Origin: Actinomycetota bacterium
Lineage (GTDB): Bacteria; Actinomycetota; Acidimicrobiia; Acidimicrobiales; Ilumatobacteraceae
DNA length: 5,597 nt
Reading direction: 5' to 3'
Assembly (NCBI GenBank): GCA_009703975.1
Contig: WLFB01000095.1
Coordinates: 1 to 5,597 of the forward strand
Made by a program: the position numbers and the translations under genes
The notes under the pieces: generated by a model
The model's database searches: none
Told to the model about the DNA's origin: nothing
The model's input: the letters and a program-made list of their open reading frames with translations, nothing else
In this document: positions 1 through 5,449 of the stretch, piece by piece
Layout: each line of letters opens with the position of its first letter
How positions within the stretch are numbered: position 1 is the first letter of the stretch

Positions 1-2
1 AG

Positions 3-35
3 GGCGAACTCACGGCCGAAACGCGCGTTAAATAG
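3..35 (+). CDS. Possible C-terminal end of a rightward gene (partial)
   Basis: Reading from base 3, the frame encodes GELTAETRVK and ends at TAG (33-35), which directly abuts the stop codon of the leftward transporter (36-38). The peptide is a believable protein C-terminus, and a convergent neighbour would suit the tight packing elsewhere in the window. Only ten codons are visible. The adjacent frame (bases 2-31) is also open to a TAA and cannot be excluded. No family can be assigned. Confidence 0.3.
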   Translation, partial: GELTAETRVK

Positions 36-1262
36 TTACTGTTCTTCAGGCGGTCGAATGTGGCGAAATTGCCATAACAATAAAAAGTCATAAATAATTT
101 TGCAAGTTGCGCAAATTAGCAACGGCCATGCGAATTGAGAGCGATCCAACATCCAGCCAGCAGCAATTGGTGGCAGTGCTGAAGCCAAGCTGCGCGGCAC
201 ATTCGTGATGCTGGCAGCGGCCGCTCGTTCGCTGGGTTTAACGACAGCCATGACATAGCTAGTGCGAACAGGTACATCCATCTGGCTTAGTAGCCCGCGC
301 ACGATAAACAGAGTGACCGCGAGCCAAACATTTGGCGAAAGTGCAACACCAATTAGCAAAACACTTGCCGGGATGTGTGTAAACACCATTGTGCGAACCA
401 AGCCGATGCGTTTGGCGATACGAACAGAAATCAACGACGAAATTGCCGAGAGTACCCCAGTTGCAAAAAATACAACGCCAAGTGTGCTGACGGAAAGATC
501 AAACCTTCGGTAAATCCACAACGCAAAAATAGATTGCACTGCAAAACCGCCACCGAACGAGTCAAGGCTAAAAAGTGCTGCAAGTTTAAAAACCAATCGT
601 CGTGAATCACCGAGGACAGATTTATTGCCAGTCGGTTTTGCTTGAGCCGATACTGACATTCGTCGATAAATCATGAAAACGATTAATCCAGCAAATGTAT
701 AAACAATAAAAGTAATTCGGTAGCCAAAAAGATCTGAGAGTTGCTGGCGATGCACGAACCACAGTGGTGCTGCAGCACACAGTGCGCCGATTGAGCCGAC
801 TAGTGCACCACTTAAGTTATAAAGAGCAAACATCGCCGTGCGTTGATCATCAGTTACTGACGCAGAAAGACCTGCCTGCTCAAGTGGCAAGAATGCACTC
901 ACATCACCTGCAGATGGATTCATTGTGCCGATCACGCCGATAAATAGCAGAGCGATGAAACTTGATGCGAAACCAAAAGCTACTCCTGTTGCAGTCATCA
1001 GTAGCGCAGCCATGGCCAATAGTCGAGCTGGCGCAACTTGATGTCCGTAGATGCCAACGAGGATCGTTGTTATGGCAGAACCTAAAAGCGATGCGGTCAC
1101 AACGGCGCCGATCTGCACGCCCGATAAGCCAAGAGCCAGTAGAAAGCCTGGCAAAATCACATAGACCATGCCGTCGACGAAGGCTCGCACTGAACGAGTG
1201 GCGATTAACTTTCGACCATCTGCTGTCGCGGTTGTTGGCGCAGCGAGAAGTTTGAAAATCAC
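36..1262 (-). CDS. Major facilitator superfamily (MFS) transporter
   Basis: A 408-residue polytopic membrane protein with the length and hydrophobic pattern of a 10-12 helix MFS carrier. The first helix begins near residue 31. Hydrophobic segments follow to about residue 200, then a basic, hydrophilic central loop (about 200-224), then a second hydrophobic half to about residue 398. The loop after helix 2 (GIYGHQVAPAR, 70-80) sits where MFS motif A is found but is degenerate. Two conserved-looking patches are the segment around 115-152 (MNPSAGD, then LPLEQA and ALYNLSG) and 328-372 (MDVPVRTSYVMAVV, then AAAASITNVPRSLAS, then AGW). I know this pattern from actinobacterial and proteobacterial MFS proteins of undefined substrate, so the substrate and direction of transport cannot be stated. 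The start is GTG at 1262; no Shine-Dalgarno is visible, and the next in-frame ATG (residue 32) would cut into helix 1. The gene is divergent from the kinase across 27 bases. Confidence 0.88.
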   Translation of the reverse strand: MIFKLLAAPTTATADGRKLIATRSVRAFVDGMVYVILPGFLLALGLSGVQIGAVVTASLLGSAITTILVGIYGHQVAPARLLAMAALLMTATGVAFGFASSFIALLFIGVIGTMNPSAGDVSAFLPLEQAGLSASVTDDQRTAMFALYNLSGALVGSIGALCAAAPLWFVHRQQLSDLFGYRITFIVYTFAGLIVFMIYRRMSVSAQAKPTGNKSVLGDSRRLVFKLAALFSLDSFGGGFAVQSIFALWIYRRFDLSVSTLGVVFFATGVLSAISSLISVRIAKRIGLVRTMVFTHIPASVLLIGVALSPNVWLAVTLFIVRGLLSQMDVPVRTSYVMAVVKPSERAAAASITNVPRSLASALPPIAAGWMLDRSQFAWPLLICATCKIIYDFLLLWQFRHIRPPEEQ

Positions 1263-1268
1263 GAATTA

Positions 1269-1274
1269 ACGCTA
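1269..1274 (-). promoter_or_regulatory. Possible -10 element of a leaderless transporter transcript
   Basis: On the minus strand the hexamer TAGCGT ends six bases before the GTG start of the transporter. It fits the loose actinobacterial -10 pattern TAnnnT at the distance expected if transcription starts on the start codon. The gene has no Shine-Dalgarno, which agrees with leaderless expression. No convincing -35 is seen, and a hexamer this loose occurs often by chance. Confidence 0.22.
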
Positions 1275-1289
1275 GTTCATGAAATTTAC

Positions 1290-2339
1290 GTGACTATCCA
1301 AAATCAACTAGTGTTTCATCTCGTGCCACCAGTAGATCTCACAGGTTCGAGCGGCGTAAGTCTAGATTCGTTAACGATTGGCAATGCTCTCGTTGATGTT
1401 TTAGCAACCGTAGACGAAGGATTTTTGATTCGCGAAAAAATTATCAAGGGCTCGATGAACCTTGTTGATATTGCACGCTCGAAACATTTGCATTCGCTAG
1501 TCAATTCACGAACCGAAATGAGCGGTGGAAGTGCTGCCAATACGGCTTACGGGTTGGCAAGTCTCGGTGGAAAAGCCGGGTTCATCGGCAAAATTTCGGC
1601 AGACAGACTTGGTGAGTCTTTTGCTAGTGATCTTGCAAATGTCGGTGTGAGTTTTTTTCCTGGTGTCACTTGCGAGACCGAAGATACCGGAAGATGTCTG
1701 ATCGTCGTAACACCAGACGGTAATCGAACGATGAATACTTTTCTTGGCGCAGCGTCACTGCTTGATGCTGCAGATATCTCTCGTGATGCAGTACAAAGTG
1801 CCGCAGTTGTAATGCTCGAAGGCTATTTGTTCGATCGTGACGCGGCAAAAGAAGCATTTCGTGTCGCTGCAGAATATGCGCACGCTGCTGGTCGCAAAGT
1901 TGCGCTCACACTTTCTGATTCATTTTGTGTTGATCGCCACAGAGCCGACTTTTTAGACTTGGTTAAGAACGACATTGACATTTTGTTTTCAAATGAAGAC
2001 GAGATTAAGTCGCTTTACCAAGTTGGCTCAATCAATGATGCGCTTCATCAATTACGAGATGACTGTGAATTTGCTGCAGTGACTCGCAACGAGCATGGCT
2101 CGGTCGTAATCGACGGTGACGAAGTTGTGATCATCGATGCAGAGCCGGTTGACAGTGTTGTAGATGCCACGGGTGCTGGCGACATGTATGCGGCTGGGTT
2201 TTTGTATGGTTTCGTGCGCGGCAAGCCAATTGAGCAATGTGGAAGAATCGGGTCGGTTGTGGCGTCAGAAGTCATCTCGCACATGGGCTCACGACCGCTT
2301 GTGGCACTAAAAACTATTTTGCCAAAAGACTTAAAATAA
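1290..2339 (+). CDS. PfkB-family carbohydrate/nucleoside kinase, adenosine kinase-like
   Basis: A cytoplasmic ATP-dependent kinase of the ribokinase/PfkB fold, 349 residues. Visible elements in order: the N-terminal strand TIGNALVDVLA (29-39); the substrate-side glycine-rich signature GGSAANTAYGLASLGG (79-94); a lid region with GRCLIVVTPDGNRTMN (134-149) and LGA; a segment LSDSFCVDR (208-216); the NxxE magnesium/phosphate motif (N235-E238); and the C-terminal anion-hole signature DATGAGD (292-298), whose last Asp, D298, is the expected catalytic base. The lid text and the SDSFCVDR block match what I know of bacterial proteins annotated as adenosine kinase (adenosine + ATP to AMP + ADP, purine salvage). 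Sugar specificity cannot be ruled out by eye. The GTG start gives about 25 residues before the first PfkB strand, longer than usual; in-frame GTGs at 1311 and 1323 are alternatives. No Shine-Dalgarno is visible. The gene converges with the acidic protein gene across 17 bases. Confidence 0.9.
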   Translation: MTIQNQLVFHLVPPVDLTGSSGVSLDSLTIGNALVDVLATVDEGFLIREKIIKGSMNLVDIARSKHLHSLVNSRTEMSGGSAANTAYGLASLGGKAGFIGKISADRLGESFASDLANVGVSFFPGVTCETEDTGRCLIVVTPDGNRTMNTFLGAASLLDAADISRDAVQSAAVVMLEGYLFDRDAAKEAFRVAAEYAHAAGRKVALTLSDSFCVDRHRADFLDLVKNDIDILFSNEDEIKSLYQVGSINDALHQLRDDCEFAAVTRNEHGSVVIDGDEVVIIDAEPVDSVVDATGAGDMYAAGFLYGFVRGKPIEQCGRIGSVVASEVISHMGSRPLVALKTILPKDLK

Positions 2340-2356
2340 CAAAAGTTCGTATCTAG

Positions 2357-2962
2357 TTAGCTTTCGTCGGCTGGCAAAAATACAAGTTGCAAGTCACCAA
2401 GTTTGACAAGGGTTGACGCGATCCATCCACCCAGCGTCGAGAAGTGTTCATCAAGTAATTTACTGGTGCCATCTTGCAGAGTCTCTTCGGCGAGTTCGTA
2501 GTCGCCCGAATATGTAACTTCAATTGCGTAATCGATGTGCTCAGCAGGTTGCGAGGGTCGAGTGATTTCGACGGTGATGCTTTCTCGCTCTAGTTGGCTT
2601 GCGCTAATTTTTGGACTCTTGAGTGGTGCGATCTCGTCAAAAAGTGAAGAATCGGGTTGGTCTGCGAGTCGTTGCACGCGAAACACAATTTCCATTTCAA
2701 TTTCGGGAGACTCATGAAAAATTTCCTCGGTGTACCACGCGCGATAGTTTGCTTGGCTCCAACTTGGCCACGTCAGCGTGATGTGAGCGACAACTCTTGG
2801 CGGTCGACCTTCGCCTGGCAAGCCATAACTCGTCTCCCAGACCAAGTCGCCAAGCAACATGTCAGATTGAAAATGTTCATCAAATGCTTGACGTTCAAGA
2901 AATGCGTTCGTAAAGGCATCGCGCAAGGCGCCGATTGCATCGCTAAATACATGGTCAAGCAT
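2357..2962 (-). CDS. Conserved-looking acidic protein of unknown function
   Basis: I do not recognise this 201-residue protein. It has no signal peptide, no membrane segment and no cysteine, so it is probably cytoplasmic. It is rich in Asp and Glu. An N-terminal stretch (1-40) looks helical. It is followed by alternating, beta-like segments around 56-66 (RVVAHITLTWP), 86-98 (PEIEMEIVFRVQR), 128-136 (SITVEITRP) and 142-152 (HIDYAIEVTYS), then a helix-like part (157-190) and a final hydrophobic strand (LQLVFLP, 191-197). An aromatic patch, WPSWSQANYRAWY, lies at 65-77. The start is the only ATG before an upstream in-frame stop, with no Shine-Dalgarno. It is a real gene rather than a shadow because it fills the gap between two well-supported neighbours with short spacers on each side. 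Its neighbours suggest no function. Confidence 0.7.
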   Translation of the reverse strand: MLDHVFSDAIGALRDAFTNAFLERQAFDEHFQSDMLLGDLVWETSYGLPGEGRPPRVVAHITLTWPSWSQANYRAWYTEEIFHESPEIEMEIVFRVQRLADQPDSSLFDEIAPLKSPKISASQLERESITVEITRPSQPAEHIDYAIEVTYSGDYELAEETLQDGTSKLLDEHFSTLGGWIASTLVKLGDLQLVFLPADES

Positions 2963-2971
2963 GTGGCTATG

Positions 2972-2977
2972 ACGCTA
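2972..2977 (-). promoter_or_regulatory. Possible -10 element ahead of the acidic protein gene
   Basis: TAGCGT lies on the minus strand nine bases before the ATG at 2962, inside the 32-base divergent spacer. It is the same hexamer as the one before the transporter start. It fits TAnnnT, but no clear -35 accompanies it. The short distance would give a leaderless or nearly leaderless mRNA. Support is weak. Confidence 0.18.
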
Positions 2978-2994
2978 ACAATGTGCCAAACTAA

Positions 2995-3753
2995 ATGCTC
3001 ATGAGCCTGATAATCCTTGAACGTAGTGAGGGTGTTGCAACCCTGACACTTAATAACCCCGCTGAACGCAACACGATGACCGCCGAATTAGTCAGCGACA
3101 TCAAACAAGCAATGGACGAAATTGAAGCCGATAAGACAGTTGGCGCAATCATTGTGACTGGTGCTGCGCCGGCTTTTTGTGCTGGCGCCAACTTAGGAAA
3201 TCTCGCCGAAGCCGATGGTGAATCGCTGACAAAAATCTATGAGGGGTTTTTACGTATTGCGCGAACGCCTTTGCCAACAATTGCGGCGGTTAACGGTGCT
3301 GCAGTTGGAGCAGGTATGAATCTTGCTCTGTGCTGTGATGTTCGCATCGCTGCGCACCGCGCAAAATTTGATACAAGATTTTTGCAGATTGGGTTACACC
3401 CAGGTGGTGGTCACACTTGGATGTTTCGTAATATCGCTGGGCTACAAGCGACGATGGCCGCAGTTGTGTTTGGTGAAATTCTTGATGGTCACGAGGCGCA
3501 ACGAGTTGGGCTGGTTTATAAATGCGTGCCAGACGATGAATTAATGGCAACTGCGCGTTTGATGGCGGTGCGGGCGGCGAGTGCACCTCGCGAGTTGGCA
3601 ATCATTACAAAACGCACAATTCAAGAGATGGCAAACGTCGCGACGCATGATGAAGCAGTCGCTAAAGAACTAGAGCCACAAGTGTGGACAACTCGTCAAC
3701 CTTGGTTTGCCGAACGTTTAGCCGCCTTACAAAACCGCATCAAAAAATCGTAA
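2995..3753 (+). CDS. Crotonase-superfamily (enoyl-CoA hydratase-like) protein
   Basis: A 252-residue protein of the enoyl-CoA hydratase/isomerase (crotonase) family, close to the usual 250-270 residues and presumably a soluble enzyme acting on an acyl-CoA thioester. Visible parts: the N-terminal strands with LTLNNPAERNTM (17-28); the first oxyanion-hole/CoA segment AFCAGANL (60-67); the core signature PTIAAVNGAAVGAGMNLAL (94-112) with the conserved Asp D115; HPGGGHTWM (135-143); and a C-terminal helical region with ITKRTIQEM. Aligned by eye to rat mitochondrial hydratase, the two catalytic glutamates (Glu144, Glu164) correspond to N109 and F129, so ordinary hydratase chemistry is unlikely and the reaction is unknown. 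Family membership is secure; the standard 'enoyl-CoA hydratase' label is not. The start may be ATG 2995 or ATG 3001, two codons later, which gives MSLIILERSEGV; neither has a Shine-Dalgarno. The stop codon lies in a tandem 17-base repeat. Confidence 0.92.
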   Translation: MLMSLIILERSEGVATLTLNNPAERNTMTAELVSDIKQAMDEIEADKTVGAIIVTGAAPAFCAGANLGNLAEADGESLTKIYEGFLRIARTPLPTIAAVNGAAVGAGMNLALCCDVRIAAHRAKFDTRFLQIGLHPGGGHTWMFRNIAGLQATMAAVVFGEILDGHEAQRVGLVYKCVPDDELMATARLMAVRAASAPRELAIITKRTIQEMANVATHDEAVAKELEPQVWTTRQPWFAERLAALQNRIKKS

Positions 3754-3773
3754 CTTTCAAAAAATTGCAACTT
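3740..3773. repeat. Tandem 17-base direct repeat across the crotonase stop codon
   Basis: Copy one (3740-3756) reads tcaaaaaatcgtaactt and copy two (3757-3773) tcaaaaaattgcaactt. They abut exactly and differ at two of 17 positions. Copy one contains the last codons and TAA stop of the crotonase gene; copy two lies in the 37-base spacer before the convergent GNAT gene. The A6 run in each copy makes replication slippage a likely origin. No function is evident. Confidence 0.8.
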
Positions 3774-3790
3774 TATAAAATTTCAGATAT

Positions 3791-4471
3791 TTAAGTTTTT
3801 GCGACCAGCCATTGTTGAGTTATTGCTGCTTTGCGATCTTGCCATTCTTCAATCGTGAACCCATAACGCAAGTGGTCCTCCCACACGCCGTTAATTTCTA
3901 GAAATCTCTCCGCTAAGCCTTCAAGACGAAATTTGAGTTTCTCCACAACTTTTTTGCTGTTTACATTTCTTGGAATAATACATACTTCAATTCTGTGAAG
4001 TTTCAATTCTTCAAACGCGAAGCGAGACAATACGGCTACGCCTTCTGCGACGTAGCCATTTCCGGCTTGTTTGCGGTCAATCCAATATCCGACCGTTCCG
4101 GTTTGCATCGCGCCGCGCACTACGTTATTTAGATTTACTTCGCCCGCAAATTTATTTTCAATAAATAGTCCGAGTGTGTATGAAGTGCCTGCAAGTCGCT
4201 CGCGATCACGAGCGACGCACCGGCGTTCAAATGCCTGAGAATCAGTGGCTGGGTCTGCAATGTATTCTGAACGCTTTGGCTCCCAGATCAATAGCCAATC
4301 TCCATTTCTTACACGCACCTCGCTCCAGGCGGCATAATCACTTGGCACAAGTGGCCGCATCGTTACTCGTTTGCCTTGAAGACGCAGAGTTGTTAACTGA
4401 GACCCAGCGGGATGCGGGCTACTGAATATTGGGGTCGCAGAGCCAACCGAATTTCGTGAAGCGCCACTCAT
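3791..4471 (-). CDS. GNAT-family N-acetyltransferase, RimJ-like
   Basis: A 226-residue member of the GNAT superfamily, which transfers acetyl from acetyl-CoA to an amine, in this branch often a protein N-terminus. Residues 1-25 are polar and probably disordered. The domain opens with LRLQGKRVTMRPLVPSDYAA (29-48), typical of RimJ/RimL-type proteins. A beta strand with FAGEVNLNNV (108-117) leads to VGYWIDRKQAGNGYVAEG (127-144), where QAGNG is the acetyl-CoA pyrophosphate loop (Q/RxxGxG/A). LHRIEVCIIPRNVNS (158-172) carries the conserved Asn pair of this group, followed by the KL-F and EGLAERFLEINGVWEDHLRYG stretch. The substrate is unknown; ribosomal protein S5/S18-type or other protein targets are only guesses. 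The ATG overlaps the ppx stop codon as ATGA (4468-4471), which fixes the start and implies translational coupling with ppx. The gene converges with the crotonase gene across 37 bases. Confidence 0.88.
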   Translation of the reverse strand: MSGASRNSVGSATPIFSSPHPAGSQLTTLRLQGKRVTMRPLVPSDYAAWSEVRVRNGDWLLIWEPKRSEYIADPATDSQAFERRCVARDRERLAGTSYTLGLFIENKFAGEVNLNNVVRGAMQTGTVGYWIDRKQAGNGYVAEGVAVLSRFAFEELKLHRIEVCIIPRNVNSKKVVEKLKFRLEGLAERFLEINGVWEDHLRYGFTIEEWQDRKAAITQQWLVAKT

Positions 4472-5391
4472 GCTGACCTGTTTCGCAGCTCGTCAACGAT
4501 GCCGTCCAGCAAATTATGTTGACTGACAATCAATTCTGGTATTTGCAGTCTTCGCATCACTGCTACTAGTAAACAACATCCACCCACGATGATGTCGGCT
4601 CGGTCGCGAGGTAACCCCGGGTTGAAAACCCTGTCAGCTAACGGTTCTGTAGCCAAAGTTCGAAAAACATCTTCAGCTGCTTCACGAGTTAATCGCATTG
4701 CGTGCAATTTTTCGGGATCGAATTGTTTGAGCCCAAGTTCAACAGCGGCAATCGTCACGATCGTTCCTGCTACGCCAATTATTTGATCGGCGCTTGCCAA
4801 TTCAGGATTCATATGAACAGCATCGTCAACAGCATCGGATACGAGAGAAATAGCGTTTGTAAGCTCTTCAGGGCGAGGTGGGTCGCGGTGCAACTCGCTT
4901 TCGCTAAGAGTCACTGCGCCAAATGGAATGCTGACGGCGGTCATAAGTGATTCTGTGCCAATCATTAATTCGGTCGACGCACCACCGATATCTATTACCA
5001 GAGTTCTTTTACTTGTTGACCGCTCGAATGAAATTGTTGCACCGCGATAGGCAAGTGAACCTTCTTGCTCGCCCGAAATTATCTCGGGATCTAAATCACT
5101 AGATGCTCTCACTTTTTCGAAAAATGTTTCTGAATTGTTTGCGATGCGGCATGCTTGCGTGGCAACAATTCGCTTGTCCGTGACTTTGTGATGATCAATT
5201 AGCGCCGCATATTCGTTGATGCAAGATACGGTTCGTTCAATTGCCTCATCACTGAGTGAGCCAGTTTTTGTTAAGCCGGCACCGAGGCGTGTCGATCGCA
5301 CGATTCGTTCAAGAGTTTTGCCCGAACTATCGGCGATCAATAAATTTGTTGAGTTGCTCCCGATATCAATCGCTGCGAAAATTGAATCCAT
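4468..5391 (-). CDS. ppx: Ppx/GppA-family phosphatase (exopolyphosphatase-like)
   Basis: A 307-residue protein of the Ppx/GppA family (ASKHA/actin-like fold), whose members release phosphate from polyphosphate ends or hydrolyse pppGpp. Visible motifs: phosphate-binding loop AAIDIGSNSTNLLIA (6-20); STRLGAGL (33-40); VATQACRIANN (76-86); ISGEQEGSLAYRG (105-117), where E110 sits at the proposed catalytic-base position; the second phosphate loop LVIDIGGASTEL (131-142); SIPFGAVTLSE; GVAGTIVTIAA near 219-229; and the C-terminal RADIIVGGCCLL and VSQHNLLDGIVDEL. The length matches the short two-domain actinobacterial forms such as M. tuberculosis Rv1026 and lacks the C-terminal HD-like domain of E. 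coli Ppx. Its position after DUF501 also matches Rv1025-Rv1026. Family membership alone does not separate polyphosphatase from pppGpp phosphatase activity. AGGGTG eight bases before the ATG supports the start. The downstream GNAT gene overlaps by four bases. Confidence 0.93.
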   Translation of the reverse strand: MDSIFAAIDIGSNSTNLLIADSSGKTLERIVRSTRLGAGLTKTGSLSDEAIERTVSCINEYAALIDHHKVTDKRIVATQACRIANNSETFFEKVRASSDLDPEIISGEQEGSLAYRGATISFERSTSKRTLVIDIGGASTELMIGTESLMTAVSIPFGAVTLSESELHRDPPRPEELTNAISLVSDAVDDAVHMNPELASADQIIGVAGTIVTIAAVELGLKQFDPEKLHAMRLTREAAEDVFRTLATEPLADRVFNPGLPRDRADIIVGGCCLLVAVMRRLQIPELIVSQHNLLDGIVDELRNRSA

Positions 5392-5399
5392 TGATAACG

Positions 5400-5405
5400 C
5401 ACCCT
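5400..5405 (-). promoter_or_regulatory. Probable ribosome binding site of ppx
   Basis: The minus strand reads AGGGTG, eight bases before the ppx ATG; its GGTG part can pair with the 16S anti-Shine-Dalgarno end. It is one of the few recognisable ribosome binding sites in the window. The overlapping hexamer TAGGGT (5401-5406) could also be read as a weak -10 element, but a start within an operon makes the ribosome binding site the simpler reading. Confidence 0.4.
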
Positions 5406-5424
5406 AATCTGAATGAGAACTATT

Positions 5425-5449
5425 CGGCTAGCTAAACGGCTAGCCGTTT
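5425..5449. repeat. Overlapping inverted repeats at the DUF501/ppx junction
   Basis: Two perfect dyads share sequence. CGGCTAGC (5425-5432) pairs with GCTAGCCG (5439-5446) around a 6-base loop, giving an 8-base-pair hairpin. The 16-base stretch aaacggctagccgttt (5434-5449) is an exact palindrome. CGGCTAGC also occurs twice in direct orientation (5425-5432, 5437-5444). The element covers the DUF501 stop codon (5432-5434) and lies in the short spacer before ppx. On the minus-strand RNA the stem is followed by AAUAGUUCUCAUU, not a U-run, so it is not a standard intrinsic terminator. It could be an mRNA stability or processing hairpin, or a protein-binding site. Confidence 0.6.

Noticed and set aside
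262..605. Rightward open frames opposite the transporter gene
   Set aside because: They overlap each other and the transporter, and their translations show no hydrophobic core or motif; they are complementary-strand shadows.
2317..2379. Inverted repeat ttttgcca (2317-2324) / tggcaaaa (2372-2379) around the kinase/acidic-protein convergent junction, as a bidirectional terminator
   Set aside because: The arms are only 8 bases, AT-rich, 47 bases apart and lie within both coding sequences. There is no compact GC-rich stem, so chance is likely.
2657..3004. A 115-codon rightward open frame ending at the crotonase start
   Set aside because: It lies antisense to the acidic-protein gene, has irregular composition with no recognisable motif, and its only merit is its length. 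It is treated as a shadow frame.
3290..3601. A 103-codon leftward open frame inside the crotonase gene
   Set aside because: It is fully antisense to a well-supported gene with clear family motifs, and its translation is low-complexity and unlike any domain.
3754..3790. AT-rich 37-base spacer between the crotonase and GNAT stop codons, as an intrinsic terminator
   Set aside because: It has T- and A-runs on both strands, but I could not find a stem strong enough to form a terminator hairpin.
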